Assembly (NCBI GenBank): GCA_016791475.1
Contig: JAEUWI010000011.1
Coordinates: 1-64,000 of the forward strand
Direction: 5' to 3'
DNA from: Candidatus Hydrogenedentota bacterium
GTDB lineage: Bacteria > Hydrogenedentota > Hydrogenedentia > Hydrogenedentales > JAEUWI01
Length of the DNA stretch: 64,000 bases
Shown: one piece after another, positions 9,838-18,482 of the stretch
How positions within the stretch are numbered: position 1 is the first letter of the stretch
Layout of the letters: the number at the start of each line of letters is the position of its first letter
The notes under the pieces: generated by a model
Seen by the model: only the letters and a program-made list of their open reading frames with translations
Told to the model about the DNA's origin: nothing
Database searches by the model: none
Position numbers and translations under genes: made by a program

Positions 9838-10172
9838 AAAATCGCGGGGTCCTGTTTGAGAATAAGCCTGAGCTTCTTCTGGTCGTCCCGGTGGGCGGTT
9901 GATCGCGCCAACTGGCCGTAAAGCCATTCGAGGGTCTCGACCACTTCCGTGGGGGCGTCTGCGCGCTGAAAGTAGATCCAGCGCCCTTCTTTTTTCGACG
10001 TCACGAGTCCGGCCTGCCGCAGTATCGCGAGATGTTTGGATACCGTGGAGGGCGCCAGGCCCAGCAGTTCGATGATCTGGCATACGCAGAGCGGCTGGTG
10101 CTGAAGTGCGCCGAGGGCCCGCACCCGGTTTTCATCGGCCAGGGCCTTTGTGATGTTGACGATAGACCGCAT
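9813..10172 (-). CDS. arsR: ArsR-family metalloregulator
   Basis: Predicted 119-residue winged-helix repressor. The recognition helix region is LGLAPSTVSKHLAILRQAGLV. The metal-sensing motif is PLCVCQI (Cys29, Cys31), equivalent to the ELCVCDL box of classical ArsR in helix alpha-3, which binds As(III)/Sb(III) and releases DNA. ATG 10172 has AAGGAAG six bases upstream. It leads the arsR-arsC-acr3 block. The palindrome at 10186-10201 overlapping its own promoter indicates autoregulation. Confidence 0.92.
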   Translation of the reverse strand: MRSIVNITKALADENRVRALGALQHQPLCVCQIIELLGLAPSTVSKHLAILRQAGLVTSKKEGRWIYFQRADAPTEVVETLEWLYGQLARSTAHRDDQKKLRLILKQDPAILCQMQHKG

Positions 10173-10185
10173 ATTACTTCCTTAA

Positions 10186-10201
10186 TTCGCCATATGACGA
10201 A
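10186..10201. promoter_or_regulatory. Putative ArsR operator
   Basis: TTCGCCATATGACGAA is a 16-bp palindrome with one mismatched pair, lying between the arsR -10 box and start codon. Its CATATG centre is shared with the palindrome at 9321-9332 before acr3. Position over the transcription start fits a repressor site. Confidence 0.5.
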
Positions 10202-10229
10202 GTATAGCATGGCGCGACCGGGGGCGCAA
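10201..10229 (-). promoter_or_regulatory. arsR promoter
   Basis: On the minus strand TTGCGC (10224-10229) precedes an extended -10, TGC-TATACT (TATACT at 10201-10206), by 17 bp. The start codon of arsR is about 30 nt further on, so the leader is very short and covered by the palindromic operator. Confidence 0.55.
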
Positions 10230-10270
10230 CTTCGACCGTTCCGTATGGGCGTCAAGACACCGAAACATGA

Positions 10271-10305
10271 CTTCCCCCGCCTCCACAGGGCGGAGACGGG
10301 GGAAG
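10271..10305 (-). terminator. Imperfect GC-rich stem between arsR promoter and PEP-CTERM gene
   Basis: CTTCCCCCGCCTCC and GGAGACGGGGGAAG can pair around a short loop. It lies about 50 bp after the PEP-CTERM gene stop on the minus strand. There is no U-run, so factor-independent termination is uncertain. Confidence 0.4.
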
Positions 10306-10357
10306 AGAAGGAGAGGAGGGTGTTTTTCACGCACGATCTTGCAGGGCGCAATCGGGC

Positions 10358-11326
10358 TTACGCCTTGCGCGTGCGGCGCCTCTCGCGCAAGGCAAGAAAT
10401 GCGCCGCCCAGACCGAGCAATGCGAGGGTGGTCGGCTCGGGAATGGGTGCCGTGACGTTGCCGGAAGCGAGGGAATAGAAGATCACGCCTTCATTTTCTC
10501 CGACGAGGGACCAGGTGCTCGTCTCAAGGTCGAACAATCCAATGGCGCCTCGGGCGCTGCTCGTCTGCGTATTGAAATCGTAGTAGTAGTTCGCGATTCC
10601 GTACAGGGCGTCGTTGAAGCCGTCGCCATCCGTGTCCGCACCGGTCAATCCCGCAAATCCGCTCCAGTAGCCGTCCGCAGTTTCCATGCGGGCCGCATCG
10701 AAGTCGCCTTTGGCCTCGGCGTCGCCGGTGTCCGGGTCAATTTCTATGAGGGTATTGGTTTCGAGGTCCATGCCATAGAGATAATTGCCAACACTCCCCA
10801 GGGAAATGACAAACGGCCCGTAGGTCATGTCCCGGTTCGGAAAAGCGAGGTCGATGGCGTCCAATAAGGACGTGGCGCTGCCCACGGGAACCTGCGCTCC
10901 GGTCGCCAGGTCCAGCGTGTGGAGTTGGTTCGTCTCGAAATCCGCATTGAAGGGCAGCACAAAGGCCCGACCGTCGGGCATGATTTCCAGACTTGTCGCA
11001 CTGCCGGATGGCGCACTGCCGATCAGGTTGAGGGCCGCGTTCGATCGGTCCACAGTGTAGAGACTGAGACCGCTGCGGCCGTAGAGCGTACCGTCCGGCG
11101 CCATCCCCAGTCCCGAAATGCCACTGGCGATGGGCGCGATTTGCGTCGCCTCGCCGTTGGTAATGTCAATGGACCAAAGATAGTTGCCCGTGTCGTGACC
11201 ATGACCGGGCGCAAAGGCCTGGCCCACGGCATAGAGTACCGTCGTGGCGTGGGCAGCCGTTCCGAGCGCAACCACCAACAGGGTGGCCCCCAGGCGCAGT
11301 GCCCGGGTTGTGAACTTCGTTCTCAT
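10358..11326 (-). CDS. PEP-CTERM surface/exported protein with propeller-like repeats
   Basis: Predicted 322-residue exported protein. Start ATG 11326 has a perfect AGGAGG eight bases upstream and opens a signal peptide ending near ALGTAAHAT. The C-terminus is a textbook PEP-CTERM tag: IPEPTTLALLGLGGAFLAL followed by RERRRTRKA, recognised by exosortase for sorting to the envelope or extracellular matrix. The body has repeats such as LYAVGQ, NYLWSIDITNGEATQIAPI, DGTLYGRSG and LHTLDLATGAQVPVGSA, suggesting a WD/PQQ-like beta-propeller; ligand unknown. It is monocistronic with its own strong promoter. No exosortase gene lies in the window, so sorting is inferred from the tag. Confidence 0.8.
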   Translation of the reverse strand: MRTKFTTRALRLGATLLVVALGTAAHATTVLYAVGQAFAPGHGHDTGNYLWSIDITNGEATQIAPIASGISGLGMAPDGTLYGRSGLSLYTVDRSNAALNLIGSAPSGSATSLEIMPDGRAFVLPFNADFETNQLHTLDLATGAQVPVGSATSLLDAIDLAFPNRDMTYGPFVISLGSVGNYLYGMDLETNTLIEIDPDTGDAEAKGDFDAARMETADGYWSGFAGLTGADTDGDGFNDALYGIANYYYDFNTQTSSARGAIGLFDLETSTWSLVGENEGVIFYSLASGNVTAPIPEPTTLALLGLGGAFLALRERRRTRKA

Positions 11327-11420
11327 GATGGGAACCTCCTTACGCCATGCGTACATGGCGGAACATAACCCGCCGCCCCTGGGGCTCCGCAGCCATACGG
11401 AACAGGGGTCGGTCTCCATC

Positions 11421-11449
11421 ATTATATGATAATGAATTCTTAATATCAA
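11421..11449 (-). promoter_or_regulatory. Sigma-70-type promoter for the PEP-CTERM gene
   Basis: On the minus strand TTGATA (11444-11449) and consensus TATAAT (11421-11426) are 17 bp apart within an AT-rich island, leaving a leader of about 88 nt to ATG 11326. Confidence 0.7.
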
Positions 11450-11511
11450 TACTGACGCAGGGCTTTATTCTGAGGAGAGAAAGGGTTCAGGGGGGTGTGG
11501 CCCGGCGCGCC

Positions 11512-12765
11512 TCAACCGCCGCCGAGGACGCGCACCGAAAAGCCGGCCTCGCGCCAGTCCGCGTGGCACAGGACATTGCGCGTGTCGTAGACCATTCGGC
11601 CCCGCATCAATCGTGCGGCCTGGGCCGGGCCGAGGTGGCGATACTCGTCGTGATCGGTCAGCACCAGCAGGCAGTCGGCGCCCTGGAGCGCGTTCTCCAG
11701 CGTTTCTCGGGGCACCGGCGCGTTGCGCACGAAGGGATCGTGTGCGACGACCTCGATGCCTTCGGTTAGCAATCGCCGGATAACCGCCACGGCGGGGCTC
11801 TCGCGGGTATCGTCGATATTGCCCTTGTAGGCCAGACCGAGCGCGGCGACCCGGGGGTCTTGAAGGCCCGCGAGCAGTTCGAGGACGGTATCGGCCACAT
11901 GGGCGGGCATGCCATCGTTGCGCAAGCGGGCCAGGCGGATGAGACGGGCCTTTTCGGGAAAGCGGTCGACGAGGAACCAGGGATCGACGGAGATGCAGTG
12001 CCCGCCCACGCCCGGCCCGGCCTGATGGACATTGACGCGGGGGTGTCGGTTGGCCAGTCGGGCCGCCTCGGAAAATTGAATACCGAGCCCCTCGCAGAAG
12101 AGAGCGGCCTCGTTGGCCAGGGCGATATTCACGTCGCGATAGGTGTTTTCAAGCACCTTCACGAATTCGGCGGTGGTGAGATCGGTCAGATGCATGGGAC
12201 CGTCGACAAACGTGGCGTAAAGATCGCGGGCCTTCTCGGCGGCGACGGAATCGAAGCCGCCAATAATCCGATCATTGCTGATGAGTTCGCGGAGGATATG
12301 CCCCGGCAATACACGCTCGGGACAGTGGGCGAGGTGAATATCCGGGCCGACGTTGAGTCCAGAGGATTCGAGGATGGGCACGAGCATGTCGAGGCAGGTG
12401 CCCGGCGGCGAGGTGGACTCCAGGATGACGAGCGCGCCCCGGCGCAGATACGGCACGATGGCCTCCGCGGTGGCGCGCACATGGCTCATGTCCGGACGAT
12501 TGCCATCGGTGAGGGGTGTGGGCACGGCCAGTATATACGCATCGGCCGGTGCGGGCTTCAGGGCGGCCTTGAGGTTTCCCGACTGAATGGCCGCGCGCAC
12601 CACGGTGTGGAGTCCGGGCTCCTCAATGTGGATGTCGCCCTGATTCACCGTGGCGACCACGGCGGCGTCGATATCCACACCGAGGACGTGGAACCCGCTT
12701 GTGGCGAGGATGCTGGCCGTGGGCAGGCCGATGTAGCCCAGCCCGATCACGCAGACACACTTCAT
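11512..12765 (-). CDS. wecC: UDP-N-acetyl-D-mannosamine dehydrogenase (nucleotide-sugar dehydrogenase)
   Basis: Predicted 417-residue cytosolic NAD-dependent enzyme oxidising UDP-ManNAc to UDP-ManNAcA, a surface polysaccharide precursor. N-terminal Rossmann motif is VIGLGYIGLPTA. Other family motifs are AVPTPLT, ILESTSPPGT, AHCPERVLPG, AEFVKVLENTYRDVNIALANE, and GPGVGGHCISVDPWFL, whose Cys is the catalytic nucleophile. GLAYKGNIDDTRESPA marks the C-terminal domain. The ATG overlaps the stop of wecB (ATGA), and pairing with the 2-epimerase favours ManNAc over glucose or GlcNAc as substrate. Length is normal. Confidence 0.88.
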   Translation of the reverse strand: MKCVCVIGLGYIGLPTASILATSGFHVLGVDIDAAVVATVNQGDIHIEEPGLHTVVRAAIQSGNLKAALKPAPADAYILAVPTPLTDGNRPDMSHVRATAEAIVPYLRRGALVILESTSPPGTCLDMLVPILESSGLNVGPDIHLAHCPERVLPGHILRELISNDRIIGGFDSVAAEKARDLYATFVDGPMHLTDLTTAEFVKVLENTYRDVNIALANEAALFCEGLGIQFSEAARLANRHPRVNVHQAGPGVGGHCISVDPWFLVDRFPEKARLIRLARLRNDGMPAHVADTVLELLAGLQDPRVAALGLAYKGNIDDTRESPAVAVIRRLLTEGIEVVAHDPFVRNAPVPRETLENALQGADCLLVLTDHDEYRHLGPAQAARLMRGRMVYDTRNVLCHADWREAGFSVRVLGGG

Positions 12766-13880
12766 GGTGTACCCTCCCGCCCCTGCATGAGGAATGTTGC
12801 TATTCGCTCACCGGCCTTGCCATCGCCGAAGGGATTTCCGTTTTGAATCATACCGGTTCGGGCACCCGTGTCCTCGAGCAGTTCATCGGCCGCCGCGACA
12901 ATAGTGTCGTGGTGCGTTCCCACGAGCCGCGCGGTTCCCGCCGCCAGGGCTTCGGGGCGCTCCGTGACGTCGCGAAGAACGAGAACGGGTACGCCGAAGG
13001 TGGGGGCCTCTTCCTGGATGCCGCCCGAGTCCGTGAGAACGAGCCGGGCGCGTTTCATGAGGTGGACAAAGGGCAGGTATTCCACCGGATCGAGCAGGTG
13101 AATGCGATCATGTCCGCCGAGGAGCTTTCGCGCGGCATCGAATACGCGGGGATTCGGATGAACCGGAAAAGCGATTTCCGCGCCGGGATGCCGGTCCGCG
13201 ATCGTCCGCAGGGCGCGACAGATCTCAAAGAAGGGCGCGCCGAAGCTTTCCCGGCGGTGCGCCGTGACGAGAATCAAGTCCCGCTCCCGACCGAGGTTCT
13301 CCAGGCGCGGATCGCCGGATGGGCAGGGCAGGGCCGCGGCGAAGATCAGTGCGTCCACAACGGTATTTCCGGTCACCAGAATCCGCGATGGGTCTATATT
13401 CTCCCGCAGCAGGTTCTCCCGGGCGTCCTCGGTCGGCGCGAAATGATGGAAGGCCAGGGCGTCCGTCATCCGGCGGTTGAGCTCCTCGGGAAAAGGCTGC
13501 GCCGGATGGTGGCTGCGGAGTCCCGCCTCCACGTGCCCCACGGGAATCTGGTGATAGAAGGCGGACAGGGCCGCGGTGAAAGAAGTGGTGGTGTCTCCGT
13601 GCACCAGCACGAGATCGGGTCGCTCCGAAGCCAGAATGGGTTCCAGGCCCGTGAGGACCGCGCCCGTCAGGCCCGAGAGGGACTGGTCGGGCCGCATGAG
13701 ATTGAGGTCATAGTCCACCGGCAGCTCGAACAGGGCAAGGGCCTGATCGAGCAGATCGCGATGCTGGGCGGTGAGACATAGGGACACGGAAGGTTTTGCG
13801 GTATGTGCGCGCAGAGCCCGAATAACCGGGGCCATTTTTATCGCCTCCGGACGCGTGCCCAGTACCACCAGTATGTTCAT
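12762..13880 (-). CDS. wecB: UDP-N-acetylglucosamine 2-epimerase, non-hydrolysing
   Basis: Predicted 372-residue cytosolic enzyme interconverting UDP-GlcNAc and UDP-ManNAc. The start GTRPEAIKMAPVI is the family signature; further motifs are VHGDTTTSFTAALSAFY, VGHVEAGLRS, PFPEELNRR, VTGNTVVDAL, VTAHRRESFG and LTDSGGIQEEAP. GGGGAG lies six bases before ATG 13880. It is the first gene of a two-gene operon with wecC, feeding UDP-ManNAcA to envelope polysaccharide assembly; the Wzm/Wzt exporter at 50.9-53 kb may use the product, but they are not linked. Confidence 0.92.
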   Translation of the reverse strand: MNILVVLGTRPEAIKMAPVIRALRAHTAKPSVSLCLTAQHRDLLDQALALFELPVDYDLNLMRPDQSLSGLTGAVLTGLEPILASERPDLVLVHGDTTTSFTAALSAFYHQIPVGHVEAGLRSHHPAQPFPEELNRRMTDALAFHHFAPTEDARENLLRENIDPSRILVTGNTVVDALIFAAALPCPSGDPRLENLGRERDLILVTAHRRESFGAPFFEICRALRTIADRHPGAEIAFPVHPNPRVFDAARKLLGGHDRIHLLDPVEYLPFVHLMKRARLVLTDSGGIQEEAPTFGVPVLVLRDVTERPEALAAGTARLVGTHHDTIVAAADELLEDTGARTGMIQNGNPFGDGKAGERIATFLMQGREGTP

Positions 13881-14127
13881 CCCATCTCCCCTGCTCGCAC
13901 GACCGCGAAGTCGCGTCTCCTCGGATACCTTAGCGACTATGCGGGAACAGGTTCAAGCTGGAGTTGATAGCGCGTCACGACCCATAAGACCCATACTTCA
14001 GCCGCCCATCCCGGACCGTCCAATTTCATGATACAATTCTGTCAAAGAATGTGACTGGACGCACGCATCGCCCAGCCCGCCATTCGAGGTGTGTATTACG
14101 ACACGACCAGCGAAGGAGGGCCACGCC
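13881..14127. other. Divergent intergenic region wecB / pilT
   Basis: No gene supported. It contains a short piece of the decamer repeat seen elsewhere (GACCCATAAGACCCATA at about 13979-13996). A TACAAT hexamer lies near 14032-14037 but has no convincing -35 box for pilT. Confidence 0.4.
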
Positions 14128-15306
14128 ATGACCACCACCACGACCACCACCCCGCACCCCCTTTCCACCGATCTCGCCCTGCACAAGATTGTGGGCTACG
14201 CGCTGAAAAATCGCGCCTCCGACATCCACTTGAAAGTGGGACGCCCCCCCGCTGTGCGGATTGACAGCGTGCTTCGATTCGTCCCAACCGAAGACCTGAG
14301 CGAAGAGCAGTTTCTGGGCTTCCTCCACGAGATCATGGATGAGCAGCGCATTGTGGAATTTCTCGAGACAGGAGACGCCGACATGGCGGTCAGCTTTCCC
14401 GGCCAGGGCCGGTTTCGGGCCAACATCTACCGGCAGCGCGGCGCCATGGCCATGATCCTGCGCCACGTGCGCACGGAGATTCCCGATTTCAAGCAGCTCA
14501 ACCTGCCCGAGAAGGCGATGGAGAAGATCGCGAACCTTCCCCGGGGCCTCGTGCTGGTCACCGGCACCACGAGCAGCGGCAAGTCCACCACACTGGCCGC
14601 CATCATCGGCCGGATCAACCAGATTCGCCATGGTCATATTGTGACGCTGGAAGATCCCATCGAGTATGTGCACCACGACAATCAATGCAGCGTGAGCCAG
14701 CGCGAAGTGGGTATCGACACCAAGGATTTTCGCAGCGGGCTGCGCGCCATCATGCGCGAGGATCCGAATGTCATCCTCATCGGCGAAATGCGTGATGTGG
14801 ACACCTTTTACACCTGCCTGGGCGCCGCGGAGACGGGTCACCTCGTTTTCAGCACGCTCCACACCACAAACGTCATGATGACGATTGACCGCATACTGGA
14901 CATGTTCCCCTCGTCGCAGCAAGCCCAGATTCGCTCCCAGCTCGCGCTCCAGCTCAAGGCGGTGGTTTCCCAGCGGCTCCTGCCCAATGCGAGCGGGAGC
15001 GGGCGTGTCCCGGCGGTGGAAATCATGTTCGCCACGCCGGGCATCATTTCCCTCATCCGTGAAGACGAGATCGGCCGCATACCCCAGGTAATCGCCGACG
15101 GATCGGAAGAGGGTATGCAGACCTTCAACATGCACCTGATCCAGATGGTCAAGGCGGGCACGATCTCCATGGAGGATGCGGAATTCGCATCCGACAACGC
15201 CGACGCCCTCAAGGCGAACCTTTCGGGTATCTTCGGGTCGCGGGATCGCGGGGGCATTACGAAGCACCGTCCGGTGCGCTTCGAGCAGGCGCATCCGTAT
15301 GGATGA
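14128..15306 (+). CDS. pilT: Type IV pilus retraction ATPase PilT
   Basis: Predicted 392-residue hexameric secretion-type ATPase on the cytoplasmic face of the pilus machine, driving retraction and twitching. Start ATG 14128 follows AAGGAGGG by seven bases. Motifs: ASDIHLKVG (N-terminal domain), Walker A GTTSSGKST, Asp box TLEDPIEYVH, Walker B VILIGEMRD, and His box AAETGHLVFSTLHTTN. The C-terminal EIMFATPGIISLIRE is the PilT AIRNLIRE-type motif. Other pilus genes are absent nearby; the candidate major pilin is 18 kb away at 32022, so the system is scattered. Confidence 0.93.
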   Translation: MTTTTTTTPHPLSTDLALHKIVGYALKNRASDIHLKVGRPPAVRIDSVLRFVPTEDLSEEQFLGFLHEIMDEQRIVEFLETGDADMAVSFPGQGRFRANIYRQRGAMAMILRHVRTEIPDFKQLNLPEKAMEKIANLPRGLVLVTGTTSSGKSTTLAAIIGRINQIRHGHIVTLEDPIEYVHHDNQCSVSQREVGIDTKDFRSGLRAIMREDPNVILIGEMRDVDTFYTCLGAAETGHLVFSTLHTTNVMMTIDRILDMFPSSQQAQIRSQLALQLKAVVSQRLLPNASGSGRVPAVEIMFATPGIISLIREDEIGRIPQVIADGSEEGMQTFNMHLIQMVKAGTISMEDAEFASDNADALKANLSGIFGSRDRGGITKHRPVRFEQAHPYG

Positions 15307-15334
15307 TGCGCCCTGGTGGTCGGGCGCAAGTAAA

Positions 15335-15364
15335 GAACCCGCAGTGATGCGTCACTGCGGGTTC
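15335..15364. terminator. Bidirectional intrinsic terminator between pilT and the respiratory operon
   Basis: GAACCCGCAGTGA and TCACTGCGGGTTC form a perfect 13-bp stem with a 4-nt loop, followed on the plus strand by GTTATTTTCT. It separates convergent genes. Confidence 0.85.
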
Positions 15365-15421
15365 GTTATTTTCTCTGATCGTCCAGCCCGGTAGCGCCGG
15401 TGAACGATCAGCTTTCTACGG

Positions 15422-16861
15422 CTACTGGGCGGCCACCTGGGTCTTCTCCCCATCCGCGGGGCCGTGAGCCATCTCGGTGAGATAGGCCGCCAGGGCCGCG
15501 ATCTCCTCCGGTGTTCCCACCAACGGCGGCATGTACGCGCGATAGGGCGAGTCGGCCTCGGGCTTGTGCAACATGGCCAGAATGTTGTCTATGGCCTGTC
15601 TATCCCGTGTGGCCAGGAAACTCCGCATGCTGCGGTAGCCCGATTCCGTGTGGCAGGCCAGGCACTGGCCCTGGAACATGAGCTTGCCTCGCTCCAGTTG
15701 GTCGGTTGCCGGTGTCATGTCCGCCGCCGGCTGAACCCCGGGCGCGGCACTCCAGCGTCCGCGCTCCTCCGGTGTGACCCAGATCGATTTCGCCAGGTAG
15801 CCTTCGGCGTTCATGCGCTCAACGTCGGAGCGGCGGATGCCGTTGGAATACATGTGATCGACGACCACATAGGGCTTGCGGATCATCTCGCGGGCCTGCT
15901 CGGTGGATGCCGTTGCCGCCAGTGCGAGAAAGAGCACCGCCAGCGCGTGGCCGAAGGTGAAGTCCTTCGGATTGCGCCAGGCGAGGAAGTATACGACGAC
16001 GGCAATGGTGGCCGAAGTCATGACAATCACCAGGGCCGCGCGGGTAACCTGGGTGAAGGCGCCGGAGCCGATGGTGTTGATGCCGATGCGCAGCAGCTCC
16101 ATGCGCCCTTCGGGCATCATGTAGAGATACCAGAGGAAACACACGGGGAGCAGCAGGAAGGACGGTATCAGCCATTTGACGGACCAGCGAATGACTTCCG
16201 CCTTCAGCCGGGGCTCAGCGTTGCCGTCGATGCGGCTACCGGTAATCAGCGCCCACACGCCCGCCAGCGAGATGCAGATGAGGGTGCGAAGGCAGAGACT
16301 CGGCCAGTAGGTGGGGTTGAAGAAGGCGTTCCAGAACCGCGACGCCTCGTTGCCCGTGCCGGCGACCTCCAGCCACGAAGAGCCGGGCGTAAGCATGAAG
16401 GTGAGGATACCGTTGATGATGACCAGGCTCGCCCACGCGGAGATGGCGTAGACCCAGCCCACCTTAAGGTGCGTCTCGTTGTCGATGCGGCCCCAGGTGT
16501 AGTAGTAGACCATGGCCGCCGTGATTTCGACGATGAAGAAGGTCCACTCGATGGCCCAGCCGAATACGAAGTTGTGGATGAGCGTGCTGGTGCCTTCCGG
16601 GTTCGCCAGGCCGATGGCAAACCAGATCCCCACGCCGCTCACCGCGCCAAACACTGCCGTGAGGATCATGAAGAACTTGGAGTGCCGGTGCACGGCCTGA
16701 AGCCAGTCTTCGCGGCCTTCCCGCAGGGCCTTGCGTTCGGCCATGGGCAGATAAAAACCACCGCCGACGGCGAAATGGGAGATCATGACATGGAAGATGG
16801 CGATACCGCCGATCACCCATCCACTCCCGATGTGGGGTACGTCCCAAACTGGGTAATTCAT
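15422..16861 (-). CDS. Cytochrome bd-like oxidase subunit I with C-terminal heme c domain
   Basis: Predicted 479-residue polytopic membrane protein. The first ~330 residues resemble CydA-type subunit I: FHVMISHFAVGGGFYLP (His24, His29) in the first helix, WAIEWTFFIVEITAAMVYYY (acidic residues as in the CydA proton path) and NGILTFMLTPG. The quinol loop GRQPW is absent, and the position expected to carry the b558 axial His reads NPTYWPSLCLRT. Residues ~385-470 are a cytochrome c domain with one heme site, CLACH (Cys400, Cys403, His404), and a downstream MPPLVGTPEEIAALAAYL. It is the last gene of the operon, 27 bp after cytochrome b. The arrangement suggests electrons arrive through heme c rather than directly from quinol; whether it reduces oxygen is not proven. 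Confidence 0.7.
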   Translation of the reverse strand: MNYPVWDVPHIGSGWVIGGIAIFHVMISHFAVGGGFYLPMAERKALREGREDWLQAVHRHSKFFMILTAVFGAVSGVGIWFAIGLANPEGTSTLIHNFVFGWAIEWTFFIVEITAAMVYYYTWGRIDNETHLKVGWVYAISAWASLVIINGILTFMLTPGSSWLEVAGTGNEASRFWNAFFNPTYWPSLCLRTLICISLAGVWALITGSRIDGNAEPRLKAEVIRWSVKWLIPSFLLLPVCFLWYLYMMPEGRMELLRIGINTIGSGAFTQVTRAALVIVMTSATIAVVVYFLAWRNPKDFTFGHALAVLFLALAATASTEQAREMIRKPYVVVDHMYSNGIRRSDVERMNAEGYLAKSIWVTPEERGRWSAAPGVQPAADMTPATDQLERGKLMFQGQCLACHTESGYRSMRSFLATRDRQAIDNILAMLHKPEADSPYRAYMPPLVGTPEEIAALAAYLTEMAHGPADGEKTQVAAQ

Positions 16862-16888
16862 AATTCGTTCTCCTTTTCGGGGCGCGGC

Positions 16889-18016
16889 TCAGCCGTGGGA
16901 GCCCGCGCTCCAGACGTCGGCATAGCCGAGGATGGTCAAAATGATCATGGCCAGCAACACCGCCAGGCCAAACCAGGTGGCGTTACGCGCGCGCTTGCCG
17001 CGGGCCGTCTTTACGTCGTACAGCGGAATCAGGGTCCACATCAGCGTGGCCAGGCCGAAGAGCCCGATGCCCAGATATTCGCCCAACGCGCCGGGGAACC
17101 ACTGCCCGAGCACCTTGAGCAACTGGAACTGGCTCATGAAGTACCACTCGGGGTGAATTCCCAGGGGCGCGGGGGCCAGGGGATCGGCCGGCGGCCCGAG
17201 GGACCAGGGAAACATGCTCGCCAGAATCGCCACGATATTGAGGGCGATGAGCCAGAGGGCAAAATCCTTCATGAGGAAGTTCGGGAAGAAGGGCACGCTC
17301 TTGCGCTCTTCGGCGGGCAGGGCCTCGATGGAGGGGGGCGAAGCGTTGCCGTGCTTCTGGACCAGCCAGAGGTGGAAGGCGAGCATCATGATAAAGGCCA
17401 GCGGCAGCACCACCGCGTGCATGGCGAAGAACCGCTGAATCGTGATGCTGGTGACTTCCGGACCGCCCTGCACGATGTTCACGATGACCGGTCCGAGGCC
17501 GGGAATGGCCTGGGGAATTTCAAGGCCCACCTTCGTCGCGAAGTAGGCCAGGTCATCCATCGGCAGCAGGTAGCCGCTGAAGCCGAAAACCAGGGTGATG
17601 ATGAACAGCGCCATGCCGCTCCACCAGCCGAATTCCCGGGGTTTGCGGTAGGCCTTCATGAAGAAAACCGAGAACATGTGCACCACCACGGCCACCACCA
17701 TGAGGTTGGCGGACCAGGAGTGAGCCGAGCGCACCAGCCAGCCGAAATCGATTTCATAGGTAATCTGGCGCACCGAGTCGTAGGCCTCGGGGCCGGGCTT
17801 GTAATACACCAGCAGCAGAATGCCGGTGAGCAATTGCACCAGGAAAAAGAAGAGCGACAGGCCGCCCCAGTAGTACCAGAAAGAGTGCTTGTGCTCGGGC
17901 ACCTGCTTCTTTTTCGCAAAGGCCATGAGCTCCTCCAGGTCGAGGCGCTCGTTGACCCAGCCGTAGAGGCCGGGGATCTTTGCGGGCTCAGGCCCGGCGG
18001 ATGATGACGTTTTCAT
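16889..18016 (-). CDS. Cytochrome b of a bc-type quinol oxidoreductase
   Basis: Predicted 375-residue membrane protein combining the cytochrome b N-terminal four-helix domain with the C-terminal subunit-IV-like part. Bis-His heme ligands appear as His99/His113 (SAHSWSANLM...VVVHMF) and His200/His215 (FAMHAVVLPLAF...AFHLW); the second pair is spaced by 14 residues, as in b6f-type and many bacterial proteins. The quinol-site motif is HPEWYF. Its start overlaps the end of the Rieske gene by 29 bp. With the Rieske protein it forms the redox core of Complex III. Confidence 0.88.
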   Translation of the reverse strand: MKTSSSAGPEPAKIPGLYGWVNERLDLEELMAFAKKKQVPEHKHSFWYYWGGLSLFFFLVQLLTGILLLVYYKPGPEAYDSVRQITYEIDFGWLVRSAHSWSANLMVVAVVVHMFSVFFMKAYRKPREFGWWSGMALFIITLVFGFSGYLLPMDDLAYFATKVGLEIPQAIPGLGPVIVNIVQGGPEVTSITIQRFFAMHAVVLPLAFIMMLAFHLWLVQKHGNASPPSIEALPAEERKSVPFFPNFLMKDFALWLIALNIVAILASMFPWSLGPPADPLAPAPLGIHPEWYFMSQFQLLKVLGQWFPGALGEYLGIGLFGLATLMWTLIPLYDVKTARGKRARNATWFGLAVLLAMIILTILGYADVWSAGSHG

Positions 18017-18482
18017 CGTTCACCTCCACAGTGTAGGACTTCAGGGGCTTCGGCGGCGGCCCGGCCACATTGGCGCCGGTGCGCATGTCGTACTGGCCGC
18101 CGTGGCATGCGCAGAAGATGCGCCCCTCCTCAGGCTGGAACTGGACCGTGCACGCGAGGTGCGTGCAAATAGCGTCGAAGCAGACCATGCTGCCATCCGA
18201 GTGATGGATGAGCAGCGCTGGTTTCGTGCCGAAGCGAAACATGAGCGCCGCACCGGGTTCCGGGATATCGCCCTTCGGCAGTGCGACTTCCGACACCGCG
18301 GCCAGCGAGGCCGCCTCGCGGGCCGGCGTGGCCAGATAACGATAGACGGGGTAGCCGATTGCCGTCAGGTAGCAGGCCCCGACGCCCGCGACCGCGGTGC
18401 GGGTGAATTCCCGCCTGCCGAGGATCTCGTCGAACTCGTGTTCGGACGGAGCCTCTTCCACTTTCTTGTGTTTCTTAGCCAT
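17988..18482 (-). CDS. Rieske iron-sulfur protein
   Basis: Predicted 164-residue membrane-anchored [2Fe-2S] subunit. Box I CTHLAC (ligands Cys106, His108) and box II CACHGG (Cys124, His127) are complete; Cys111 and Cys126 fit the stabilising disulfide. A twin-Arg-like sequence (GRREFTRTAVAGVGACYL) precedes a hydrophobic anchor, consistent with Tat export of the folded cluster domain. It overlaps the upstream membrane gene by 8 bp and cytochrome b by 29 bp, so the four genes are tightly coupled. Confidence 0.93.
   Translation of the reverse strand: MAKKHKKVEEAPSEHEFDEILGRREFTRTAVAGVGACYLTAIGYPVYRYLATPAREAASLAAVSEVALPKGDIPEPGAALMFRFGTKPALLIHHSDGSMVCFDAICTHLACTVQFQPEEGRIFCACHGGQYDMRTGANVAGPPPKPLKSYTVEVNDENVIIRRA

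Noticed and set aside
15464-18004. 846-codon plus-strand open frame opposite the cytochrome genes
   Set aside because: It is the antisense shadow of the heme-c and cytochrome b genes, whose ligands and family motifs are clear; the product is His/Gly/Arg-rich low-complexity typical of GC-rich antisense frames.
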